64,000 bases of DNA from Nocardia acididurans (GTDB taxonomy: Bacteria; Actinomycetota; Actinomycetes; Mycobacteriales; Mycobacteriaceae), in NCBI RefSeq assembly GCF_016741815.1, contig NZ_JAERRJ010000006.1:186001-250000 (forward strand). Reading direction: 5' to 3'. The first letter of the stretch is position 1, and every line of letters starts with the position of its first letter. The notes under the pieces were generated by a model that was not told where the DNA came from, made no database searches, and was given only the letters and a program-made list of their open reading frames with translations. This document shows positions 17,063-24,534 of this stretch, piece after piece. Position numbers and translations under genes: made by a program.

Positions 17063-18958
17063 GTGTCGTCTGTCGAGTTCCGTAACGTCGCCATCGTGGC
17101 GCACGTCGACCACGGCAAGACAACACTGGTCGACGCGATGCTGCGGCAGTCCGGTGTGTTCGGCGAGCGCGCCGAAGTCGTGGATCGGGTCATGGACTCC
17201 GGTGATCTGGAGCGCGAGAAGGGCATCACCATTCTCGCCAAGAACACCGCGGTGCATCGGCAGAACGCCGATGGTTCCGTGACCGTCATCAACGTGATCG
17301 ACACCCCGGGCCACGCCGACTTCGGTGGTGAGGTCGAGCGCGGCCTGTCCATGGTCGACGGTGTCGTGCTGCTGGTCGACGCCTCCGAGGGCCCGCTGCC
17401 CCAGACCCGCTTCGTGCTGCGCAAGGCCCTCGCGGCCTCGCTGCCGGTGATCCTGGTGGTCAACAAGACCGACCGTCCCGACGCGCGCATCGAAGAGGTC
17501 GTCGAGGAGTCGCACGACCTGCTGCTGGACCTCGCCTCCGATCTGGACGACGAAGCCTCCGAGGCCGCCGAGCTGGCCCTCGACCTGCCGGTGCTCTACG
17601 CCTCCGGCCGTGCGGGCGTCGCCTCCACCAAGCGCCCCGAGAACGGCACCGTGCCGGACGCGGAGAACCTCGACGAGCTGTTCGAGGTCCTGATGAAGTA
17701 CGTGCCCGCGCCCAAGGGCGACGCCACCAAGCCGCTGCAGGCGCACGTCACCAACCTCGACGCCTCGCCGTTCCTCGGCCGTATCGGCCTGGTGCGCATC
17801 CACAACGGCACGCTGCGCAAGGGTCAGAACGTGGCGTGGATGACGGCCGAGGGCACCAAGACCGTCAAGATCACCGAGCTGCTCAAGACCATCGGCGTCG
17901 AGCGTCAGCCGGGTGAAGAGGCCGTGGCCGGTGACATCGTCGCTATCGCGGGCATCCCGGAGATCATGATCGGCGACACCATCGCCGATCCGGAGAACCC
18001 GGTCGCGCTGCCGCGCATCACCGTCGACGAGCCCGCCATCTCGGTGACCATCGGCACCAACACCTCGCCGCTGGTCGGCCGGGTGTCGGGCCACAAGCTG
18101 ACCGCGCGCATGGTCAAGGACCGGCTCGACAAGGAACTGGTCGGCAACGTGTCGCTGCGCGTGCTCGACATCGGCCGCCCGGACGCCTGGGAGGTGCAGG
18201 GCCGTGGTGAGCTCGCGCTGGCCATCCTGGTCGAGCAGATGCGCCGCGAGGGCTTCGAGCTGACCGTCGGCAAGCCGCAGGTGGTCACCAGGACCGTCGA
18301 CGGCAAGGTGCACGAGCCCTTCGAAGAGCTCACCATCGACTGCCCGGACGAGTACCTCGGCGCCGTGACCCAGCTGCTGGCCGCCCGCAAGGGCAAGATG
18401 GTCCAGATGAGCAACCACTCCGCCGGGTGGGTGCGCATGGAGTTCATCGTGCCGTCGCGCGGCCTCATCGGCTTCCGCACCGACTTCCTCACCGAGACCC
18501 GCGGCACCGGTATCGCCAATGCCGTGTTCGACGGGTACGCGCCGTGGGCCGGCGAGATCCGCGCCCGCCACACCGGCTCGCTGGTCTCCGACCGCAACGG
18601 CTCGGTCACCCCGTTCGCCATGATCCAGCTGGCCGACCGCGGTCAGTTCTTCGTGGAGCCGGGCGCCGACACCTACGAGGGTCACGTGGTGGGCATCAAC
18701 CCGCGCGCCGAGGACCTCGACATCAACGTCACCCGCGAGAAGAAGCTGACCAATATGCGGTCCGCCACCGGTGACGTGCTCGAGACCCTGGCCAAGCCGC
18801 TGCAGCTGGATCTCGAAGGGGCCATGGAGTTCTGCGCCGCGGACGAGTGCGTGGAGGTCACCCCGGAGATCGTGCGCGTGCGCAAGGTCGTGCTCGGCGC
18901 GACCGAGCGTCAGCGCGAAGCCTCACGCCGCAAGGCCCGCGACCGCGCCGTGCAGTAA
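17063..18958 (+). CDS. typA: Translational GTPase TypA/BipA
   Basis: A 631-residue ribosome-binding GTPase. AHVDHGKTT is the P-loop (G1), EREKGITI G2, DTPGHADFGGE G3 and NKTDRPDA G4; EF-G-like domains II, III and V and a BipA-specific C-terminal domain (RGLIGFRTDFLTETRGTG) follow. It acts on ribosome assembly and stress adaptation. GTG 17063 follows GCAGGAGGAAAC. The upstream AT-richer stretch (GTTACGA...TATAGG) probably contains its promoter. Order with the genes on either side matches Rv1165. Confidence 0.96.
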   Translation: MSSVEFRNVAIVAHVDHGKTTLVDAMLRQSGVFGERAEVVDRVMDSGDLEREKGITILAKNTAVHRQNADGSVTVINVIDTPGHADFGGEVERGLSMVDGVVLLVDASEGPLPQTRFVLRKALAASLPVILVVNKTDRPDARIEEVVEESHDLLLDLASDLDDEASEAAELALDLPVLYASGRAGVASTKRPENGTVPDAENLDELFEVLMKYVPAPKGDATKPLQAHVTNLDASPFLGRIGLVRIHNGTLRKGQNVAWMTAEGTKTVKITELLKTIGVERQPGEEAVAGDIVAIAGIPEIMIGDTIADPENPVALPRITVDEPAISVTIGTNTSPLVGRVSGHKLTARMVKDRLDKELVGNVSLRVLDIGRPDAWEVQGRGELALAILVEQMRREGFELTVGKPQVVTRTVDGKVHEPFEELTIDCPDEYLGAVTQLLAARKGKMVQMSNHSAGWVRMEFIVPSRGLIGFRTDFLTETRGTGIANAVFDGYAPWAGEIRARHTGSLVSDRNGSVTPFAMIQLADRGQFFVEPGADTYEGHVVGINPRAEDLDINVTREKKLTNMRSATGDVLETLAKPLQLDLEGAMEFCAADECVEVTPEIVRVRKVVLGATERQREASRRKARDRAVQ

Positions 18959-18984
18959 TTTCTGCCTCCGCTTCGCTCCGGCGG

Positions 18985-19074
18985 GTTCGCGGCCCTGTTA
19001 CCCCGGTCTTCCCTCCTCCGCTCCTCCGCTTCGCTCCCCCGCTCCGTCAGTCCAGACCGGGGCGGGCCGCGAAC
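18985..19074. repeat. Long imperfect inverted repeat after typA
   Basis: GTTCGCGGCCC plus CCCCGGTCT (18985-18995, 19001-19009) pair with AGACCGGGG and GGGCCGCGAAC (19054-19062, 19064-19074). The roughly 20-bp stem carries a small bulge and a 44-base pyrimidine-rich loop (repeated CTCCGCTTCGCTC). It lies in the typA-lpqW gap and may terminate typA transcription. Confidence 0.6.
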
Positions 19075-19162
19075 TGGGGGCGGGGCCGGAAGGGGGGCCG
19101 ATGAACTGCGCGGTGTGCCGCTGGGGCGGCGTCGGTCGGTTGATCCAGTAGAGTGCCGAGAC

Positions 19163-20926
19163 GTGAGAACGGGGGCCGGTGTGCGCGCATCGTGGCGCGC
19201 GGTGTTGATCATGGTGGCGACCCTCGTGACGGTCGCGACCGGCTGCACCGCGAATCCACCACCGCCCATCGAAAGCACCGACAGCCCGAAGACGACTGCC
19301 GCCAAACCCGGCAAGAACTCTGTGGTCGTCGCTGTCGACGACATCGGGATCGGGTTCAATCCGCATCTGCGGTCGCAGCTTTCGCCCGCGACGGCCGCGG
19401 TCGCCGCGATGGTGCTGCCGAGTCCGTTCCGGCCGTCGCCGAGTCCGACCGTGCCGGGCGCGACGGACTGGATCCTGGATCCGGCCATGATGGTGTCGGC
19501 GGATGTGACGGCGCAGGAGCCGTTCACCATCACCTATCAGATTCGCAACGAGGCGTCCTGGTCCGATGGCGCGCCCGTGGCCGCCGAGGACTTCCGGTAC
19601 CTGTGGCAGCAGATGATCACGCAGCCCGGGACCGTGGATCCGGCCGGGTACCGGATGATCTCGGATATCACCTCCTCGGCGGGCGGTAAGACCGTGACCG
19701 TCACCATGAACGGCGAGTATCCGGCCTGGCGGCAGCTGTTCACCGATCTGGTGCCCTCGCATCTGGTGAAGGACGCCGGATTCGAGCAGGGGCTCATCGA
19801 CACCATCCGGATCTCGGGCGGGCAGTTCAAGATCAAGCAGACCGATCGCGGCCGCGAGGAGATCCTGCTCGAGCGCAATGACCGCTACTGGGGCAAACCC
19901 GCTGTGCCGGACCAGATCCTGATGCGGCGCGGCGGCACCTACGCGCAGGTCGCCGAATCGCTGCGGGTCGGGGACGCGCAGATGGCGCTGGTGCACGGCG
20001 GGGTCGCGCTGCAGGCGCAGCTGGCGGCCATCCCGTCGGTGCGCACCGCCGTCATGGCGCAGTCGCGGGAGATGCAGCTGGTGCTCAACGGCCGCGCCGG
20101 TGATCTGGCCGATGTGCGGGTGCGCCGGGCGGTCATGGCGCTGCTGGATCCGGTGCTGCTGGCCACCGTCGGCGCGCAGACCGGCAGTTGGGTGGAACCC
20201 GTTCGCGCCCAGGTGCTTTCGCCCTCGGACCCGGGGTACGCGCCCACCGCGCCGGCCCGGCCGAGCCTGGAGGAGGCGTACGCGCTGCTGGCCGAGGCCG
20301 GATTCGGCCGTGCGCCCGAGGAACCCGGCAGCGGCTCACCGACTTCGCCCGCGCCGCAACCGCGTTCGATCGCCAAGAACGGCAGGTCGCTGACCGTGCG
20401 GATCGGCGTGGTGGACGGCGACGACTCCTCGGCGGCGGTCGCCAATACCGCGGCCGACCAATTGCGCAGCGCCGGAATCGATGTCATGGTGCGCAGCGTC
20501 GCGGCGGCCGAGCTGTACGGCAAGGATCTGACCGACACCGGGGTGGACGCGATCGTCGGCTGGGAGGCCACCGGGATCGACCCGGCCACCGTCCTCGCCT
20601 CGCGGTTCAGCTGCCCGCCGGTGGAAACGCCCGGCAACGACGGGAATTCGGCGGCGGTGGAGGCGGCCAAGACCGCGCCGTCCAACCTGTCCGGCGTCTG
20701 CGATCCCGCGCTGCAGCCCGCCATCGACGCGGCCTTGCGCGGCATCGACTCCGCCAAGATCATCGCCGAGCTCGAGCCCAAGCTGTGGGAGATGTGGACG
20801 GTGCTGCCCATCGTGCAGGACACCCAGGTCGCCGCGGCCGGTCCGCGCGTGGACGGGGCCTCGCTCAACGGCGCCATCCAGGTCGGCATCTTCGGTGACG
20901 CCGCGAACTGGCGGCGGCTGCCGTGA
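19163..20926 (+). CDS. lpqW: LpqW-like lipoprotein (ABC substrate-binding-protein fold)
   Basis: A 587-residue lipoprotein with signal and lipobox VATLVTVATGC. The rest is a family 5 extracellular solute-binding fold: an N-terminal domain with DDIGIGFNPHLRSQ, EASWSDGAPVAAEDFRYLW and a long C-terminal lobe. In mycobacteria LpqW is known to steer polar PIM intermediates toward LM/LAM and interacts genetically with PimE; the nearby pimE-like gene supports the same role. GTG 19163 starts the signal peptide. The stop overlaps the mshB start (GTGA), so the two are translationally coupled. Confidence 0.85.
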   Translation: MRTGAGVRASWRAVLIMVATLVTVATGCTANPPPPIESTDSPKTTAAKPGKNSVVVAVDDIGIGFNPHLRSQLSPATAAVAAMVLPSPFRPSPSPTVPGATDWILDPAMMVSADVTAQEPFTITYQIRNEASWSDGAPVAAEDFRYLWQQMITQPGTVDPAGYRMISDITSSAGGKTVTVTMNGEYPAWRQLFTDLVPSHLVKDAGFEQGLIDTIRISGGQFKIKQTDRGREEILLERNDRYWGKPAVPDQILMRRGGTYAQVAESLRVGDAQMALVHGGVALQAQLAAIPSVRTAVMAQSREMQLVLNGRAGDLADVRVRRAVMALLDPVLLATVGAQTGSWVEPVRAQVLSPSDPGYAPTAPARPSLEEAYALLAEAGFGRAPEEPGSGSPTSPAPQPRSIAKNGRSLTVRIGVVDGDDSSAAVANTAADQLRSAGIDVMVRSVAAAELYGKDLTDTGVDAIVGWEATGIDPATVLASRFSCPPVETPGNDGNSAAVEAAKTAPSNLSGVCDPALQPAIDAALRGIDSAKIIAELEPKLWEMWTVLPIVQDTQVAAAGPRVDGASLNGAIQVGIFGDAANWRRLP

Positions 20927-21810
20927 GCGGTGCCGACACGGGCGGCCTGCTGCTGGTGCACGCGCACCCCGACGACGAATCCATCACCACCGGCGGCACC
21001 ATCGCCCACTATCGCAGGCGCGGCATCCCGGTGACGGTCGTGACCTGCACCCTCGGTGAGGAGGGTGAGGTCATCGGCGACGACTGGGCCCACCTGGTCG
21101 CCGACGAGGCCGACCAGCTCGGCGGCTACCGCATCCTCGAATTGACCAGGGCCCTGGCCGAATTGGATGCCGCACCGCCGCGCTTCCTCGGCGGCGCGGG
21201 CCGCTGGCGCGACTCCGGCATGGCCGGGACCCCGTCGGCGCGCAATCCCCGCGCCTTCGTGAATTCCGGTGACGCGGCGGTGGACGCGCTGACGCAGGTG
21301 ATCCTCGAACTGCGGCCCCGCGTGGTGGTCGGCTACGACCCGCGCGGCGGCTACGGCCACCCGGACCATATTCGCGCGCACGAAATCACCATGGCGGCCA
21401 TCGATTCCGCGGCCGAGTGGGGCTGGGACGTGTCCAAGGCGTACTGGACCGTCACCGACGGCGCGGTGCTGGGCATGCATACCGAGGCGTTGAAGCGGCG
21501 CACCGTCGACCAGCTCCCGGGGGCGCTCCCTGCCGGTTGGCGACTACCGCACGACGGCGAATTGGCCTGTGTCCCCACTGAATCCGTCACCACGACGGTG
21601 GATGTGGCGGATGTGCTGGGGGCCAAGCGCGCCGCCCTGCGCGCCCACGCCACCCAGGTGACCGTGGCCCCGTCGGGCCGAGAGTTCGCGCTCTCCAACG
21701 ACATCGCGCAGCCGGTGCTGCCCGAGGAGCATTTCGTGCTGGTTCGCGGGCAGCGCGGCCCGTCGGGACCGGACGGCCGCGAGCACGACCTCTTCGCGGG
21801 CCTGGCCTGA
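20923..21810 (+). CDS. mshB: Mycothiol deacetylase MshB (GlcNAc-Ins deacetylase)
   Basis: A 295-residue zinc amidohydrolase of the LmbE/PIG-L family that removes acetate from GlcNAc-inositol in mycothiol synthesis. HAHPDDE (residues 13-19) supplies zinc ligands His15 and Asp18 plus the catalytic Asp17, and GHPDH (His146/His149) supplies the third ligand. GTG 20923 overlaps the lpqW stop by four bases. Confidence 0.95.
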   Translation: MSGADTGGLLLVHAHPDDESITTGGTIAHYRRRGIPVTVVTCTLGEEGEVIGDDWAHLVADEADQLGGYRILELTRALAELDAAPPRFLGGAGRWRDSGMAGTPSARNPRAFVNSGDAAVDALTQVILELRPRVVVGYDPRGGYGHPDHIRAHEITMAAIDSAAEWGWDVSKAYWTVTDGAVLGMHTEALKRRTVDQLPGALPAGWRLPHDGELACVPTESVTTTVDVADVLGAKRAALRAHATQVTVAPSGREFALSNDIAQPVLPEEHFVLVRGQRGPSGPDGREHDLFAGLA

Positions 21811-21874
21811 GTTTCCCCGTCGGTACCGTGCCTGGCCCGAGTCTTCCTGCCGGGATGACGAGGGTGCGGGAGTC

Positions 21875-22225
21875 CTAGCCGTGGTACACGGTCTCGGCGC
21901 GCAGTTTCGCCGCGCGTTCGGCCGGGTCGTACTCCGGTACGACGCCCTCGATGAGCAGCAGGTCGCCGTCGATGTGGTCGGTGCGCAGGTGGATGATCGC
22001 CTGGTAGGCGTCCGAGCGGTACCACTCGCGGGCGGCCGTCATATCCGGGAACTCGATGAGCACCATGCTGCCCGGCCACTCGCCCTCCACGACTTCGGTG
22101 GGCGGGCCGTGGATCACGAAGTGACCCTGGAAGGGGTCGAGGGTGGCCTGGACGCGTTCGATGTACTCCAGGATCTCCGGGTGGGGGCGACGGCTGCGGA
22201 GATGGGCGAAACCGTAGGCGGGCAT
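21875..22225 (-). CDS. DUF1330 domain protein
   Basis: A 116-residue alpha/beta ferredoxin-like (dimeric barrel) protein. MPAYGFAHLR, the FVIHGPPTEVVEGEWPGSMV block, IEFPDMTAAREWYRSDAYQ and ADGDLLLIEG-like ending (HIDGDLLLIEGV) are the DUF1330 pattern. Function unknown. ATG 22225 was chosen since the domain begins there. Divergent from a two-gene operon. Confidence 0.78.
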   Translation of the reverse strand: MPAYGFAHLRSRRPHPEILEYIERVQATLDPFQGHFVIHGPPTEVVEGEWPGSMVLIEFPDMTAAREWYRSDAYQAIIHLRTDHIDGDLLLIEGVVPEYDPAERAAKLRAETVYHG

Positions 22226-22298
22226 GGTCGGACCGTAGCCCCGCGCGATTGCCCGGTCGATTACCTCGCGGGTAACGCCGGGATGAGAGACTGGCCGC

Positions 22299-22472
22299 AT
22301 GGGTAACTCGCCGGGCTACAACTGGGACCTGCAGAACGCCATCGCGGCGTTCGTGGAGAGCCAGCGGCCGAACTTCCAGGCGCAGCACGAACTGTATCTG
22401 CACGGGCTGTACGCGTTCGTGGATATGCAGAGCCACCTGCTGACCCTCCTCGGTTTCCCGCCGGTGCCGTGA
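22299..22472 (+). CDS. 57-residue small protein, coupled to a membrane-protein gene
   Basis: ATG 22299 opens MGNSPGYNWDLQNAIAAF; the product ends LLTLLGFPPVP. Its TGA (22470-22472) overlaps the GTG of the next gene as GTGA, a sign of real coupled translation. Aromatic- and Gln-rich, no Cys, no clear membrane helix. I do not recognise a family. Confidence 0.6.
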   Translation: MGNSPGYNWDLQNAIAAFVESQRPNFQAQHELYLHGLYAFVDMQSHLLTLLGFPPVP

Positions 22473-22963
22473 CGGCGGCCGTGAACGCCCCGGCCGGCGA
22501 CGCCGAGGCGCGGGAGCGTGGGGGACGCGATTGGCTGCCGGTGATCGGCGTACTGCTCGTGCTGGACGCGCTGATCACGCTGGTGCTCGAGGTGCTGTTC
22601 CTGCCCATCTATCTCGGCCGCGGGACGATGGCCGCGGCCGCGGGCCCGCTGACCGCCGCGCCGCTGGCCGCCTCGCCCGCCGCGGGCGCGATCCCGGTGC
22701 CGGTGACCGCCCTGGTGGCGGCGGTGGTGAACGTGCTGCTGGTGGCCGGGATGAGTACGGTGTCGCGGCGCGTCTCGATCATGGTGCTGCCGTTGACGGC
22801 GTGGACCATCGGCTTCCTGCTGCTGGCCGGTGCCGGGCCGGGCGGTGACGTGCTGATGATCAGTGATTGGCCGACCATGCTGCTGTTCCTGTGCGGCCTG
22901 GTGCCCGCCGGGCTGTACCTGTATTGGAAGGTGACCTCCAACCCGGGGCAGCGCCTGCGCTGA
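22469..22963 (+). CDS. Four-helix integral membrane protein (Rv1171-like)
   Basis: A 164-residue protein with four predicted transmembrane helices (about residues 22-50, 75-98, 105-125 and 135-155) and a charged N-terminus. GTG 22469 overlaps the previous stop. It holds the place of Rv1171 after mshB in M. tuberculosis (from memory). Function unknown; membership in a mycothiol-linked operon cannot be shown. Confidence 0.65.
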   Translation: MTAAVNAPAGDAEARERGGRDWLPVIGVLLVLDALITLVLEVLFLPIYLGRGTMAAAAGPLTAAPLAASPAAGAIPVPVTALVAAVVNVLLVAGMSTVSRRVSIMVLPLTAWTIGFLLLAGAGPGGDVLMISDWPTMLLFLCGLVPAGLYLYWKVTSNPGQRLR

Positions 22964-22968
22964 TCCGA

Positions 22969-22995
22969 TGTCACACTCGGCGTCCCCGCGTCGTC
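22969..22995 (+). promoter_or_regulatory. ECF41/SigJ-type promoter of the FAD oxidoreductase
   Basis: TGTCACA (22969-22975), 16-base spacer, CGTC (22992-22995): an exact match to the known ECF41 promoter TGTCACA-N16-CGTC. Including the spacer, 25 of 27 bases equal the element at 30231. The gene behind it encodes an oxidoreductase, a class known to be controlled by ECF41 factors. Confidence 0.82.
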
Positions 22996-23011
22996 TATCT
23001 ACTGAACCGAG

Positions 23012-23041
23012 CCGCTCCGGCATCGCGCCGGGGCGGTTTTT
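23012..23041 (+). terminator. Intrinsic-terminator-like hairpin inside the oxidoreductase leader
   Basis: CCGCTCCGGC (23012-23021) pairs with GCCGGGGCGG (23027-23036) with one G-T pair, loop ATCGC, followed by five T residues. It lies after the ECF41 promoter and 31 bases before the ATG, so it may end read-through from the mshB side, attenuate the ECF41 transcript, or both. Confidence 0.65.
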
Positions 23042-23072
23042 CATCGATACCCAGAGAAGACGAGGGACGACA

Positions 23073-24371
23073 ATGACTTTCGAAGATCTGCGCGAGACCG
23101 TCCGCGGCCGGGTCCTGGTGCCGGGGGAGGCCGAGTTCGAGCAGGCGGCGCGGCCGTGGAACACCGCGATCGCCCAGCCCGTGGCCGCCGTGGTCGAGGC
23201 CGCCGACGCCGCGGATGTGGCCGCGGTCGTACGGTTCGCGCGGGCGGCCGGGCGATCGGTGGTGACCCAGCCGACCGGGCACAGCCCCACCGGTGACATC
23301 GAATCCGCCATCCTGCTGCGCACCGGCGCGCTGAACGGCATCGAGATCGATCCGCGGGCGCGGCGGGCGCGGGTGGGCGCGGGCGTGCAGTGGGGGCAGG
23401 TGCAGCGGGCCGCCGCCGAGCACGGCCTGACCGGGCTCGCGGGCAGCAATCCCGTTGTGGGCGTTACCGGTTACACCCTCGGTGGTGGACTCGGCTGGTT
23501 CGGGCGCAAGCACGGGTGGGCGTCGGATGCGGTGCGCGCCTTCGACATCGTGACCGCCGACGGTGAACCCGCGCATATCACCCTGGACAGTGATGCCGAG
23601 CTGTTCTGGGCATTGTGCGGCGGCGGCGGCGATTTCGGCGTGGTGACCGCCATCGAGTTCGAGCTGTTCGAGGTGCCGGGCCTGTACGGCGGCCGCACCA
23701 TGTGGCCGGGCGCGCGGGCCGCCGAGGTCTGGGAGGCGTTCCGCGAGTTGACCGCCGCGGCTCCCGACGAGCTGTCGGTGTGGTTCCACCGGTTCCAGTT
23801 CCCGGACGCGCCCGAGATGGTGGCCATCGATATCGCCTACCTCGGTGATCCGGAGGAAGGCCGGAAGCTGGTGTCGGCCATCGATCGGCTCGGCGCTGCG
23901 GTCGTGGACAAGCGCGCGGTCATGTCGGTGGCCGATCTCGGCGACATCACCGCCGAGCCCACCGATCCGAGCCCGTCGCTGTCCCGGGCCGAGCTGCTCA
24001 CCGATCTGGACGACGAGACGGTGAAAGTGCTTCTGGGCGAACAGGTCGCGCCGCTGGTGAACATTCAGGTCCGGCATCTGGGCGGTGCGCTGGCGCGGCC
24101 GGGCGCGGGCGCGCGGGGTCCGGTGCACGCGCAGTATGTGGTGTACCTGCTGGGGTTGGGCCTGCCGCAGCTGCGGGATGCGGTGGCGGCCAAGCTGTCC
24201 GGCTTCGTGTCCGCGCTCGGCGCGCATGCGGGTGGCGCGAAGCCCTACACCTTCCTGGCGCCCGGTGAGTCGGCGGCCGCGGCCTTCGAGGCGGCGACGC
24301 TGGAACGGCTGCGTGAGATCAAGCAGGCGCGGGATCCGCAGCGGGTGATTCGCGCGAACTATCCAATCTAA
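23073..24371 (+). CDS. FAD-binding (PCMH-type) oxidoreductase
   Basis: A 432-residue flavoprotein of the berberine-bridge-like/FAD_binding_4 family. The FAD-binding part spans about residues 30-200, with PTGHSPTGD in the loop that in BBE enzymes carries the flavin-linking His, then SNPVVGVTGYTLGGGLGWFGRKHG. The C-terminal YVVYLLGLGL...PQRVIRANYPI tail is the BBE-type ending. ATG 23073 follows CGAGGGACGA. The ECF41 promoter upstream marks it as a SigJ target. Substrate unknown. Confidence 0.85.
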   Translation: MTFEDLRETVRGRVLVPGEAEFEQAARPWNTAIAQPVAAVVEAADAADVAAVVRFARAAGRSVVTQPTGHSPTGDIESAILLRTGALNGIEIDPRARRARVGAGVQWGQVQRAAAEHGLTGLAGSNPVVGVTGYTLGGGLGWFGRKHGWASDAVRAFDIVTADGEPAHITLDSDAELFWALCGGGGDFGVVTAIEFELFEVPGLYGGRTMWPGARAAEVWEAFRELTAAAPDELSVWFHRFQFPDAPEMVAIDIAYLGDPEEGRKLVSAIDRLGAAVVDKRAVMSVADLGDITAEPTDPSPSLSRAELLTDLDDETVKVLLGEQVAPLVNIQVRHLGGALARPGAGARGPVHAQYVVYLLGLGLPQLRDAVAAKLSGFVSALGAHAGGAKPYTFLAPGESAAAAFEAATLERLREIKQARDPQRVIRANYPI

Positions 24372-24534
24372 TCCATCCCGCGCACTGGGACGGGAGATTG
24401 CGGAATCGAATGGAACCATTCTGAATTCGCGATCTTTCCGTTACCCTGCCCGAGGAGGAAGTGTGACGCGTATCGCCTGATTCGGCGGCGTGGCATGGGC
24501 AGGGCGCCACGGCGTTCGGAGCGGAAGATTCACT

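Noticed and set aside
18959..19162. Relation of the CTCCGCTTCGCTC motifs after typA to the MIRU-like unit
   Set aside because: Only short GC-rich words are shared; there is no micro-ORF and no ATGA linkage.
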